A stretch of 41,371 nucleotides of DNA from Planctomycetaceae bacterium. GTDB taxonomy: Bacteria > Planctomycetota > Planctomycetia > Pirellulales > Thermoguttaceae. Both the position numbers and the translations under genes were made by a program. The notes beneath the pieces are model-generated. The model made no database searches. It was not told where the DNA came from and saw only the letters and a program-made list of their open reading frames with translations. Each line of letters starts with the position of its first letter. Position 1 is the stretch's first letter. Positions 26,133-34,051 of the stretch are shown here, piece by piece. The stretch spans positions 1 to 41,371 of the forward strand of contig SUVI01000014.1 of the NCBI GenBank assembly GCA_015062085.1. The letters run 5' to 3'.

Positions 26133-27227
26133 ATGAGAAAGAGTTTTGCTGTGAGCTGTCTGTTTTTTCTGCTGGGACTGGCGGGAACCGCGAATTGGGT
26201 TCTGGCTGATTCTTCGGACTATTCCGGGATGAAGATGAGGCGTCTGTCCGGGCGTACGCCGACCTCTGTCGTAACGGATCCGCCGATCGGAAGCGAAGTC
26301 CATACAGACGGTATCGTGAAGGAGGAGATCATTCGCGATGAAGTCCTGAGACCAGGGACTGGTACGTATGAAAATGGCGGAATGACGCATGAAGTACGAA
26401 AAGAAAATGTGACGGAAACGGTCACTGAAACGGAGCGATTTTCGAAATCAGTGAATGAGACCGTTTCGGATGAGGAAATGAAGCGTGAGCGCGCCACGGT
26501 GCTGGAAAATGACTCCGTGAGTGAAAATGGTGTGGATGCGGAAGCGAATGAGCCGGTAAGTGAGACGGTGGATGAGGCTGAAGATCAGATCCTCACGGAC
26601 ACTGAAGATGGGGGAGCGCCCATTTCCCGTGAGTCGGCATGTGTGCCGTACTGTGAAAATGGAGGGTGGAACGTTCCGTACCGCAGATGCCGTCTCGGAA
26701 ACTGCTGCCGAAACTTTGAGCAGAACTGCTGTGATCCCTGCATGACGAAATGCTGCTCGTGCGGTCAGAGTGATTTTTGTGCGCCGCGCTGCCGTTTTTT
26801 TAGAAAGCATTTCTGGCGAACGCGCTGCTGCTCAAACTGGAGACCGGTTTCTTTTTGTGAACCGTGCTGCACGGAGAGTGGAGCGATGACGTGCGTTACG
26901 AGCGATTCGGAATGTACGGAAAGCGAAGCCATCAATTGCGTCACGAGCTGTGATCCGTGCAGTGTTCCGTGCTGCGAGACCGGTACGACGTGCGTGACCG
27001 TACGGCGTCATTGCGGTATCTTCTGCCGTCGTGCTCTGCGTCAGGCTCGCTGGACTATGCCGTACCGTACTGCTTATCCTGCATACTCGAGTTACTCCGG
27101 TTACTCTGGCTATTCGAATTATGGTGCGTGGAATAACTACGGCTATGGAAATTCGTGGGCTGGTTCCAGCTGGAATTCCGTCGGGAACACAACGTACAAG
27201 ACTTCCGACTGCGGCTGCGGAAACTGA
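26133..27227 (+). CDS. Secreted cysteine-rich protein of unknown function
   Basis: A 364-residue protein starting at ATG 26133, behind an AAGGAAGG ribosome site. The signal peptide covers residues ~1-26 and is cleaved after Leu-Ala. The first third of the mature chain is Glu/Thr/Val-rich and acidic. From about residue 165 to 310 there are roughly 28 Cys, many as Cys-Cys pairs or in Cys-x-x-Cys and Asp/Glu-Pro-Cys contexts. The C-terminus is a Ser/Tyr/Gly-rich low-complexity stretch ending in Cys-Gly-Cys-Gly-Asn. Such a composition fits a disulfide-cross-linked extracellular or wall protein. Planctomycetes have been reported to possess cystine-rich proteinaceous cell walls, which makes this a candidate structural protein, but that is inference. 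The longer frame from 25986 overlaps the terminator and is rejected. Confidence 0.75.
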   Translation: MRKSFAVSCLFFLLGLAGTANWVLADSSDYSGMKMRRLSGRTPTSVVTDPPIGSEVHTDGIVKEEIIRDEVLRPGTGTYENGGMTHEVRKENVTETVTETERFSKSVNETVSDEEMKRERATVLENDSVSENGVDAEANEPVSETVDEAEDQILTDTEDGGAPISRESACVPYCENGGWNVPYRRCRLGNCCRNFEQNCCDPCMTKCCSCGQSDFCAPRCRFFRKHFWRTRCCSNWRPVSFCEPCCTESGAMTCVTSDSECTESEAINCVTSCDPCSVPCCETGTTCVTVRRHCGIFCRRALRQARWTMPYRTAYPAYSSYSGYSGYSNYGAWNNYGYGNSWAGSSWNSVGNTTYKTSDCGCGN

Positions 27228-27245
27228 GGCACGCTGAAATGAAAA

Positions 27246-27281
27246 CAGGAGATCCGCTGCATCGGCACAGCGGGTCTCCTG
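27246..27281. terminator. Strong hairpin between convergent genes, no T-tract
   Basis: A 14-bp stem (27246-27259 with 27268-27281, one G-U pair) lies between the Cys-rich gene and the GcvR-like gene. It lacks a following T-run on either strand, so it may be a transcript-stabilising or weak bidirectional terminator hairpin. Confidence 0.55.
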
Positions 27282-27301
27282 CATGTCTTCCAGATCACTC
27301 G

Positions 27302-27314
27302 TCAGACTGTCTGA
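27302..27314. repeat. Perfect 13-bp palindrome TCAGACTGTCTGA, second copy
   Basis: The same 13-mer occurs at 656-668, one base after the PPIase stop codon. Here it lies about 30 bases after the stop of the GcvR-like gene. Both are at 3' ends of minus-strand genes. Confidence 0.6.
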
Positions 27315-27344
27315 ATGCCGGGTGACCTTAGCATCGGGGTGACC

Positions 27345-27911
27345 TTAGCGATAGCGAACGCGGTTGGTAGCCGTGAAGATGTTTTCGTGCTGGAGAACGA
27401 CGGTAAAATTGATGTCCTCTCCGAGATTCTGAAGGTCACACTGGAGGAGTGCGAGGTTCCATTTCGTCGGGATCTCGACCTGGGCGGTGAGGAAAAACTG
27501 CACATCGCCGTCCGTATTTTTTTGGCGGTAGCCGTACATGTCCAGGATATTCATCTCATGGTCAGAGAGATACTCGCTGAAACGGCAAACGACACCCGGC
27601 TGGTCTTTTCCAAACGCAGTCAGAACAAAACGTTCTGCTTTGTTTTCAGAAGAGAGGGAATCCGCAGTCGTTCTGCGTACAGAGACGTCGATCCTGCATG
27701 ACTTCGCAGTATGCTCCAAAACGTGTTTCTGAAGGTCTTCCGGAGCAATGTCTTCCGGAATGGTCACGATCATGATCTGCGTAAAGAAACCGCCAAGTAC
27801 GGTCTGGCTGCTCGATTCAATATTGGCGTTAAGTGCTTCCACTGCCGAGGTCACGGCCGCGATAATGCCCGGATGGTCATCCGACATGATGTTCAAAACG
27901 TACGTAAACAC
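27345..27911 (-). CDS. Tandem ACT-domain protein (GcvR-like regulator)
   Basis: A 188-residue protein made of two ACT domains, about residues 4-75 and 90-175. Each has the ACT pattern of a hydrophobic strand, 'D-x-P-G-I/V-V' and a following helix (Asp-His-Pro-Gly-Ile and Asp-Gln-Pro-Gly-Val). Stand-alone double-ACT proteins such as GcvR bind amino acids and act on transcription of glycine-cleavage or related genes through a partner. No glycine-cleavage gene or GcvA is nearby. The start is GTG 27911, with AGGAG upstream. The stop codon lies inside the direct repeat GGGTGACCTTAGC (27320-27332 and 27338-27350), suggesting a small duplication at the 3' end. Ligand and partner are unknown. Confidence 0.8.
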   Translation of the reverse strand: MFTYVLNIMSDDHPGIIAAVTSAVEALNANIESSSQTVLGGFFTQIMIVTIPEDIAPEDLQKHVLEHTAKSCRIDVSVRRTTADSLSSENKAERFVLTAFGKDQPGVVCRFSEYLSDHEMNILDMYGYRQKNTDGDVQFFLTAQVEIPTKWNLALLQCDLQNLGEDINFTVVLQHENIFTATNRVRYR

Positions 27912-28104
27912 GAAAAACTCACTCCTGAAACCGGTCCGAAAGAGACGAGACTCGCGAGGACCAAATCTCTCAAAAAAGGTCTAGCGCCGACATTTACCGA
28001 CGCATGGGGTCAAAAAATTAAGGTTTTTGGGGACTGAAGACCAGTTGCGGCTGAAACATTTTGCTCGCGGTGTGGTCTCCAGTCTGGATCTGCCTTTCGG
28101 CAAT

Positions 28105-30117
28105 TTATTTTTCTACCGGAACGTAGGTGATCCTGACTGACGCATTCTTTACCGGCTCGTTCAGGACGATCCCAATACGCCGGGCAATGTCGCGTGCTCT
28201 GAAATCGGCCTCGAAACCGGAATTCGTCAGTGTCCAGTCATTCGAAACGGTTCCGTCGGCAGTTACTTCGATCTCTGCTCGGACAGCATCTTTGCCTTCA
28301 CCGAAAATGACGGTATTTCCATCGCGTTTCCAGCTCTGAATGGTCACCATCGGCACTTCGAAAGTCTGGGGAGTGTCAAACGTGACGGAATCTTCCACCG
28401 AGAATTTCACTTCTGTGCGCGAGTAGGTGAATTTACGCGTCAGTTCCTTGCACGCGGCAACAGCGTAGGCGGCAGAGTATTCCAGAACGAGCGACTCTTC
28501 GTCCGTACCGAAGTCGGTCTTCTTCACCGTTGCGGCGTACTGCGCACCCGTTTTCTGAAGCTGGCCTGCGACGACCGGCACATTGTGTCCCCACGAGTTC
28601 AGAACGTCGCTGACGTAACGGTCTTTGCTGAACGTGCGGCGTGTGTAGACTTCGCCTCCGAGGTCGAGTGCCGGAAGTTTGCCGCGGTAGAGCAGGACGT
28701 ACGTTCCGACGTCATTGTGATTATGCTGTTCCGCATTGTGTCCGCCCTTCATCGCGACGGCGAAACCGTCAAGTGCGGCGACTGACTCGGCAAGCACTTT
28801 TTTGTCCGAGACTTTCGTCAGCGTCGATTTCCAGCCTTCCGGACGCAGGATCAGGATCTGTGCGGATGGGAACCACGTGCGGTTGGAAATGGGATCCTGC
28901 ATTTCTTTCACACTGCCGAATTTCGGAGCGTACCCCGCAGAATCTTTCGTCAGCTGCGGCGGAAGATCCGTACCGAAAACACCAAGATTGCAGAGATTCT
29001 GTCCCTGTTCGGGGAGCGTGAACTCGTAGTTGTCCAGGTGGAATCCATAGTATCGGTTCAGGAATCCAAGAAGACTGCGCGTCGGGACGGCCGTCATGCT
29101 GCAGTCGGCGAAACTCGGGGAGAAACCGGGAAGGATCTCGATCGTGAAGCCGTAAAGGGCGACTTTACGGAGCTTTTCCTGGTCAAGGATCTGAATTTTA
29201 TCATTCGTCGCGCGCCGCACGGTCTCGGAAAGCAGCGCATGGTGGCCGAAGCCGTAGCACCAGTATCCGACGCCTTCCGTGCAGTATCCGTCGTCTGTGT
29301 ATCCGAGATTGGAACGCTGGATGAATTTCTCAGCTGCTGCGAGGAACCATGCGCGTTCCTCTTTCGATTCGATGTGCGTGAGAGCTGCGCCGGTGACGCC
29401 TGCGAGACAGACTGCATTCCAGTTATTGATGCCGCGGACCCACCAGAGATGCGGTTTTCCAGTCTCGATGTGCGTGCGGAATGGAATGAAGCAGCGGAGT
29501 TCCAGCTGACGGTCCAGTTCCTTGCGGACGTCTTCGGAAAGACGGTCGCCGAGGATCTTGCCGATGGTCGCCAGATTCCATGCAATGTTGCTCGATGCGA
29601 GGTCAATATCGTAGCGTCCGTTGAAATTGTTGAGATTGCGGTCATGTGCCGGAAGGACCCAGCTGCGGTCCGCGAAAAACGCTTTCAGGTGCTCTTCGAT
29701 CCGCGGAATGAAACGTCCCTGATTTTCAAAACACTCGGCAAGCACCGCGCGGTTCAGTCCGGAATTGCGCCGATTGTACGCATTCTGGTAGTTCGTTCGG
29801 TTGCCGTTCTGCGTGAACTGAAGGTAAAGTTCATCCGGAACCACGGCGACCGGCGTCTTCATTTCCTTTTCGACGGTCGAAATTACCTTGCGGTACTGCG
29901 GTTTTTGGGAAAGCTCTTCCCAAAACGCACGGTCCGAGATGGACGGAAGGATGCAGAAATCTTCCGAAAGCATCGGCGCAAGCTCTTTCGAACGCTGCGT
30001 AAGCTCTTCCAGAAGGCCGGGTTCCGGAATCGGCGCCGCGAATGTCTTCACTGCAAAAACCGCCACAGCAAAAAATGCCGCGAACGTGAACAAAATACTT
30101 TGGATCCAATGGCGCAT
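28105..30117 (-). CDS. Secreted heparinase II/III-like protein
   Basis: A 670-residue protein with a signal peptide (hydrophobic core about residues 8-28). An alpha/alpha-toroid domain follows, with 'WWVRGINNWNAVC' and 'YCTEGVGYWCYGFGHH'. The C-terminal beta-sandwich of the heparinase II/III family (PF07940) contains 'MKGGHNAEQHNHNDVGTY' and 'RYVSDVLNSWGHNVPVV'. The His/Asn/Tyr residues in these motifs form the lyase active site and metal site in characterised members. Family enzymes cleave uronic-acid-containing polysaccharides such as heparan sulfate or alginate by beta-elimination. Substrate cannot be assigned here. AAGGAA precedes ATG. It is upstream of the ACT-domain gene on the same strand, though a 193-base gap argues against a tight operon. 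Confidence 0.85.
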   Translation of the reverse strand: MRHWIQSILFTFAAFFAVAVFAVKTFAAPIPEPGLLEELTQRSKELAPMLSEDFCILPSISDRAFWEELSQKPQYRKVISTVEKEMKTPVAVVPDELYLQFTQNGNRTNYQNAYNRRNSGLNRAVLAECFENQGRFIPRIEEHLKAFFADRSWVLPAHDRNLNNFNGRYDIDLASSNIAWNLATIGKILGDRLSEDVRKELDRQLELRCFIPFRTHIETGKPHLWWVRGINNWNAVCLAGVTGAALTHIESKEERAWFLAAAEKFIQRSNLGYTDDGYCTEGVGYWCYGFGHHALLSETVRRATNDKIQILDQEKLRKVALYGFTIEILPGFSPSFADCSMTAVPTRSLLGFLNRYYGFHLDNYEFTLPEQGQNLCNLGVFGTDLPPQLTKDSAGYAPKFGSVKEMQDPISNRTWFPSAQILILRPEGWKSTLTKVSDKKVLAESVAALDGFAVAMKGGHNAEQHNHNDVGTYVLLYRGKLPALDLGGEVYTRRTFSKDRYVSDVLNSWGHNVPVVAGQLQKTGAQYAATVKKTDFGTDEESLVLEYSAAYAVAACKELTRKFTYSRTEVKFSVEDSVTFDTPQTFEVPMVTIQSWKRDGNTVIFGEGKDAVRAEIEVTADGTVSNDWTLTNSGFEADFRARDIARRIGIVLNEPVKNASVRITYVPVEK

Positions 30118-30230
30118 TGGTCTTTCCTTTCAATTTAAACTAATTATGGCGGGATAATACAATTAATTTTGGATGTTTAATGTGCATTTCGGTGTTTCTT
30201 TGCGCATTTTGGCGCATTTGGGGCGGAATT

Positions 30231-31331
30231 TCAGTTCTCAAAAAAACAGTCCGGTTCCGGGCCGAGGTAGTCGCCGGTCAGCGCAAATGCTCGGGCACGG
30301 GAACCGCCGCAAATGTGTCTGTCTTTGCACACACCACAGATGCCATGGTATTGGTCTGGATCCTGAAGCTGACGGAAAACCGGGTGTTTCTGGTACGTTT
30401 CCACGACAGAAACATTCGGGAACTGTCCGCATTCGACGGGCAGGAAACCGGCCGGGTAAATGATCCCATTATGCGCGACGAACATGATGCCGCGGCCGTC
30501 GGTAATTCCCAGCGGAGCACGGCTGCCGTGACGATGCGGAGCGCGATTCATGTTTGCGGCGAATTGGGAGTGGCTTTTGGGGGCAGCGAGCGGGTCGCCT
30601 CCGTGTTCAAGAACGAATCGGCGATAGAACGGCGCCTCCGTCGTCTTCACGCTGTACGGTTTCGTCTGTGCGTGTGTCCAGAGCCGTTCAAAGACCTGGC
30701 GGTACTCTTCCGGCGCGATACGCTGTTCCTCGATGCCGCGTCCGACCGGGACGAGGAAAAAGACGGACCACATGGCGATGCCGCGGCTTTCGAGCAGGTC
30801 TGCTATCTGGTCGATCTGCTGGAAATTCCGCTTCGTGATGGAAGTGTTGATCTGAACGGGAAAATCGAGTTCCGCGGCGAATCGGAGCATTTCCATCGTC
30901 TGCGCGAAACTGCCCTCGAAACCGCGGAAAGAATCATGCGTCTCGGCATCCGCACCGTCCAGGCTGATCCCAATGGCAGAAACTCCGGCTTCTTTGGCTT
31001 TTCGGAAAGCGTCAAACGTTGCCAGCGGCGTGGCAGAAGGAGTCAGTGCCGTCGTGATCCCCTTGGAAACTGCGTACTTCAAAAGGTCAAAAATGTCGGC
31101 GCGTTTTAACGGGTCGCCGCCAGTGAAACACATGTTCGGCTTGCGCGGAAAAGAGGCGACCTGATCGATGAGCAGCTTCGACTGTTCATGCGTGAGTTCA
31201 TCCGGAGCCGCATCATGCTGGGCACTGGCACGGCAATGTTTGCACTGAAGGTCGCAGGCGCGAGTAACTTCGTAATAAAACATCAGGGGATTTACCCCAA
31301 AATCTTCGGATGTGTAGGGGGCTATTTTCAT
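30231..31331 (-). CDS. Radical SAM/SPASM protein
   Basis: A 366-residue protein with the radical SAM CxxxCxxC (Cys26, Cys30, Cys33), 'CFTGGDPLKR', 'GISLDGADAETHDSFRG' and a C-terminal SPASM-like region with additional Cys (a Cys-Gly-Val-Cys segment and a Cys-Gly-Gly-Ser-Arg-Ala-Arg-Ala motif). This architecture is shared by the AhbD/NirJ haem-biosynthesis group and by TIGR04053-type proteins of unknown substrate. No peptide precursor or haem gene is near. The start at ATG 31331 has AGAGG upstream. A longer frame from a TTG at 31400 is rejected because that TTG is the -35 box of the promoter at 31372-31400. The gene stands alone between the heparinase and the divergent acyl-CoA synthetase. Reaction unknown. 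Confidence 0.85.
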   Translation of the reverse strand: MKIAPYTSEDFGVNPLMFYYEVTRACDLQCKHCRASAQHDAAPDELTHEQSKLLIDQVASFPRKPNMCFTGGDPLKRADIFDLLKYAVSKGITTALTPSATPLATFDAFRKAKEAGVSAIGISLDGADAETHDSFRGFEGSFAQTMEMLRFAAELDFPVQINTSITKRNFQQIDQIADLLESRGIAMWSVFFLVPVGRGIEEQRIAPEEYRQVFERLWTHAQTKPYSVKTTEAPFYRRFVLEHGGDPLAAPKSHSQFAANMNRAPHRHGSRAPLGITDGRGIMFVAHNGIIYPAGFLPVECGQFPNVSVVETYQKHPVFRQLQDPDQYHGICGVCKDRHICGGSRARAFALTGDYLGPEPDCFFEN

Positions 31332-31371
31332 TTTTTTGCCTCTTGGATCGGAAAACGGAAATCTCACTTTA

Positions 31372-31400
31372 ATTTTACCCAAGGTATCCCTTTCTGTCAA
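31372..31400 (-). promoter_or_regulatory. Sigma70-type promoter of the radical SAM gene
   Basis: On the minus strand a consensus TTGACA (31400-31395), a 17-base spacer and TAAAAT (31377-31372). It lies about 40 bases before the ATG at 31331. Confidence 0.75.
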
Positions 31401-31541
31401 GGGGCCGGAGCAGGTTTTTTGACGTTACGGAAAAAAAATCCTGCATTCCATGCGGGACAGCGTATTTGGAGCGGCCCTGACGCGTCTCTTACGGGCTCTT
31501 CCGGGCTCTTCCGGAAAGTGCACTCCGGCCCGGACCGCGAT

Positions 31542-31756
31542 TTTTACCACTGAGTGCACAGAAGAAACGCAGAAACACACTGAAAAGAAAGAAAAGAGGA
31601 AAAAAGGCAGTGAACGCGCCCTGACACGAATTTCACGGAAAACACGAAAAGACACGAAAGATTTAAAATATTTTTAAGAGCCTTTTGGTGTATTTCGCAT
31701 TTTTTCGTGTTTCCTCTCAGTATCTTTCAGTGAACTCTGTGTCTTCAGTGGTAAAA
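31542..31756. repeat. 215-bp palindromic CACTGA/CACGAA-type intergenic element (copy A)
   Basis: Perfect 12-bp terminal inverted repeats TTTTACCACTGA (31542-31553) and TCAGTGGTAAAA (31745-31756). Inside are CACAGA, CGCAGAAACACACTGAAAAG and CACGAATTTCACGG words on the left, and their inverted counterparts (TTTTTTCGTGTTTCC, TCTTTCAGTGAACTCTGTG) on the right, around an AT-rich centre near 31660-31675. No open frame with family resemblance lies in it. Sequence similar to copy B extends to about 31792 (GTACGCAGTTCCCGGATGG). Confidence 0.8.
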
Positions 31757-31880
31757 TTCAGTGGTGAAACTGGTACGCAGTTCCCGGATGGCCCCTCTTC
31801 CGAAACCCTGCTTCCGAAACACTGTGGAGAGAAAGTCAGAGAAAGTCGGAAAGAGTGGGGTTTCTTTTATTTGCTCCCCC

Positions 31881-31909
31881 TTGCGAAAAAACGCAAAGTG
31901 TGGTAAAAT
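31881..31909 (+). promoter_or_regulatory. Sigma70-type promoter of the second acyl-CoA synthetase
   Basis: TTGCGA (31881-31886), a 17-base spacer and TAAAAT (31904-31909). The surrounding TCCCCCTTGCGAAAAAACGC is almost the same as at the rpmI promoter. Leader length is about 50 bases. Confidence 0.65.
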
Positions 31910-31966
31910 GTACGGCATTGATTTTTTGAAATTTTCCTTTAAGCAAAAATTGAAAGGGATCCTCTC

Positions 31967-33601
31967 ATGCCGATCACCGAAATCCTTTCCCAAAACGCAC
32001 AGCTTTACGGAGATGAGGTCTGTCTTGTGGAACTGAATCCGGAGGACGACGAAAAACGCCGTGTCACGTGGAAAGAGTACGAGCTGATCGAGGATACCGC
32101 AAAGGATGGTTCCCGCCGTACGATGACGTGGAGGGAATTTGATGAAAAAGCGAACCGGTTCGCAAATCTGCTGCTAAGCCGCGGAGTGAAAAAGGGAGAC
32201 AAAGTCGCGATTTTGCTGATGAACTGCCTGGAATGGCTTCCGATCTATTTCGGGATCCTCCGTACCGGTGCGCTTGCTGTTCCAATGAATTTCCGTTATG
32301 CTGCAGATGAGATCAAGTACTGTCTCGGCCTTTCTGAATCGACGACGCTGATCTTTGGGCCGGAATTCATTGGCCGTATCGAATCGATCTGCGATCAGAT
32401 CCCGCGTGTGAAGTACCTCTTCTACGTCGGCGAAAACTGCCCGACTTTTGCGGAAAGCTATGACCGGCTCATTACGTACGCTTCGGCCGACACGCCGGAT
32501 ATTCCGCTTACAGATGAAGACGATGCTGCGATCTACTTTTCATCTGGAACGACCGGTTTTCCCAAGGCGATCCTTCACCCGCACCGGAGTCTTGTTTCGT
32601 CGTGTATCACCGAGCAGAAGCATCACGGGCAAACGCGCGAGGACGTTTTTCTCTGCATTCCGCCGCTTTACCATACGGGCGCGAAGATGCACTGGTTTGG
32701 AAGTTTCCTTGCCGGAAGCAAAGCGGTCCTGCTGCGGGGTGTGAAACCGCAGTGGATCCTGCGGGCCGTCTCGGAAGAGAAGTGCACGATCGTGTGGCTC
32801 CTCGTTCCGTGGGCGCAGGACATTCTTGACGCCATCGAACGCGGCGACGTGAAACTCGAGGATTTCCAGCTCGCGCAGTGGCGTTTGATGCACATTGGCG
32901 CACAGCCTGTCCCGCCAAGTCTCATTCATCGATGGCATCAGTATTTCCCCGATCATCAGTACGATACGAACTACGGCCTGAGCGAATCGATTGGTCCCGG
33001 ATGTGTGCATTTGGGGATCGAAAACACGCACAAAGTCGGTGCGATCGGCGTGCCGGGGTACGGTTGGGAGATCCGTATCGTGGATGAGGACCGGAAAGAA
33101 GTAGCACAGGGTGAAGTGGGAGAATTAGCGGTCAAAGGGCCCGGTGTCATGACGTGCTACTTCAACGACCCGAAAGCGACTGCCGAAACGCTTGCCGACG
33201 GCTGGCTCTTCACCGGAGATATGGCACAGATGGACGACGACGGCTTCATTTACCTCGTGGATCGAAAGAAGGACGTCATCATCACCGGCGGTGAAAATAT
33301 CTACCCGGTCCAGATCGAAGATTTCCTCCGACAGCACAGCTCCATCAAAGACGCGGCCGTCATCGGACTGCCGGATGCCCGTCTTGGCGAGATCACTTGC
33401 GCGATCATTGAACTGAAGCCCGGTTTGGAGGCGACAGAAGAGCAGATCGCTGAGTTCTGTACTGGACTTCCGCGTTACAAACGGCCGAAAAAAATCATTT
33501 TTGCCGAGATCCCGCGTAATCCGACCGGAAAGATCGAAAAACCGAAACTTCGCCAGATCTACTGCGGGAAAAGTCTCGTGCAGACGCAGATCGAAAACTG
33601 A
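31967..33601 (+). CDS. Acyl-CoA synthetase (AMP-forming, fatty-acid-CoA ligase type)
   Basis: A 544-residue class I adenylate-forming enzyme with FSSGTTGFPKA (residues ~191-201), 'YGLSESIG' in the centre, 'TGDMAQMDDDGFIYLVDRKKD', 'GGENIYPVQIED' and the catalytic Lys522 in PTGKIEK. The order and the 'GENIYPxxIED' hinge fit medium/long-chain fatty-acid-CoA ligases, which activate a fatty acid to acyl-AMP and then acyl-CoA in the cytoplasm. It is clearly different from the acyl-ACP-synthetase-like enzyme at 15341. A 17-residue insertion near residues 36-52 separates two copies of a 'V/M-T-W-x-E-F/Y' strand, suggesting a local duplication. AAAGGGA precedes ATG. The gene is monocistronic and flanked on both sides by related palindromic repeat elements. 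Confidence 0.9.
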   Translation: MPITEILSQNAQLYGDEVCLVELNPEDDEKRRVTWKEYELIEDTAKDGSRRTMTWREFDEKANRFANLLLSRGVKKGDKVAILLMNCLEWLPIYFGILRTGALAVPMNFRYAADEIKYCLGLSESTTLIFGPEFIGRIESICDQIPRVKYLFYVGENCPTFAESYDRLITYASADTPDIPLTDEDDAAIYFSSGTTGFPKAILHPHRSLVSSCITEQKHHGQTREDVFLCIPPLYHTGAKMHWFGSFLAGSKAVLLRGVKPQWILRAVSEEKCTIVWLLVPWAQDILDAIERGDVKLEDFQLAQWRLMHIGAQPVPPSLIHRWHQYFPDHQYDTNYGLSESIGPGCVHLGIENTHKVGAIGVPGYGWEIRIVDEDRKEVAQGEVGELAVKGPGVMTCYFNDPKATAETLADGWLFTGDMAQMDDDGFIYLVDRKKDVIITGGENIYPVQIEDFLRQHSSIKDAAVIGLPDARLGEITCAIIELKPGLEATEEQIAEFCTGLPRYKRPKKIIFAEIPRNPTGKIEKPKLRQIYCGKSLVQTQIEN

Positions 33602-33661
33602 CGTGTACCGATCCAAGCTGCGGTTTGGGGCCGCTGAAACCGCAGAAGATCCGCAGAAACT

Positions 33662-33752
33662 GCAGGAGAGCCCAGAGTCGCAGGAGAGCGCAGAGTCGCA
33701 GGAGAGCGCAGAGTCGCAGGAGAGCGCAGATGTCGCAGGAGAGCGCAGAAAC
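33662..33752 (+). repeat. 18-bp tandem repeat, 5 copies, intergenic
   Basis: GCAGGAGAGCGCAGAGTC is repeated from 33662 with units at 33680, 33698, 33716 and 33735, the fourth unit carrying one extra base. It runs straight into palindromic element copy B. The open frames across it on both strands are repeat artefacts. Confidence 0.9.
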
Positions 33753-33953
33753 ACGCTGAAACGGAAGGAGAAAAGAAGATTCCTGACGCGAATTTCGCGG
33801 AAAACACGAAAAGACACAAATGAATTTTTAAAAATTTAAAAATATTTTGTAAGATCCATTTTTTTAGTGCTTTTCGTGTTTAATATTCAGTGTGTGTCTG
33901 TGTGTCTCAGTGGTGGAGATCGCGATGAGAATGAGTATGCAGTTTTCGGATGA
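33742..33953. repeat. Palindromic CACTGA/CACGAA-type intergenic element (copy B)
   Basis: The left half CGCAGAAACACGCTGAAA...GACGCGAATTTCGCGGAAAACACGAAAAG parallels copy A. AAACACGAAAAG (33802-33813) pairs perfectly with CTTTTCGTGTTT (33870-33881), making a 12-bp stem that could terminate the upstream gene. The right half has CAGTGTGTGTCTGTGTGTCTCAGTGG. Similarity to copy A continues through GTATGCAGTTTTCGGATG. Confidence 0.75.
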
Positions 33954-33985
33954 TCTTTTTGTAAAAATTTTCTGAAAGATCCATT

Positions 33986-34015
33986 AAAAAACCGTGCGTT
34001 GGTCAACACACGGTT
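33986..34015 (-). terminator. Rho-independent terminator of the alpha/beta-hydrolase gene
   Basis: On the minus strand AACCGTG (34015-34009) pairs with CACGGTT (33996-33990), with further pairing inside the loop, and a T-run follows. It lies about 37 bases after the stop codon. Confidence 0.8.
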
Positions 34016-34051
34016 TGGATTCTATTCTGCGTTCATATCTTTCGCTTTTCT

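Noticed and set aside
29038..30138. Plus-strand open frame of 366 codons
   Set aside because: Antisense to the heparinase-like gene, with no family resemblance.
31967..33601. Composite transposon carrying the acyl-CoA synthetase
   Set aside because: The flanking elements are related but diverged and carry no transposase, and no target-site duplication could be seen. Kept only as a finding about repeats.
33125..33839. Frames on both strands across the 18-bp array and element B
   Set aside because: The frames consist of repeat translation plus antisense of the acyl-CoA synthetase.
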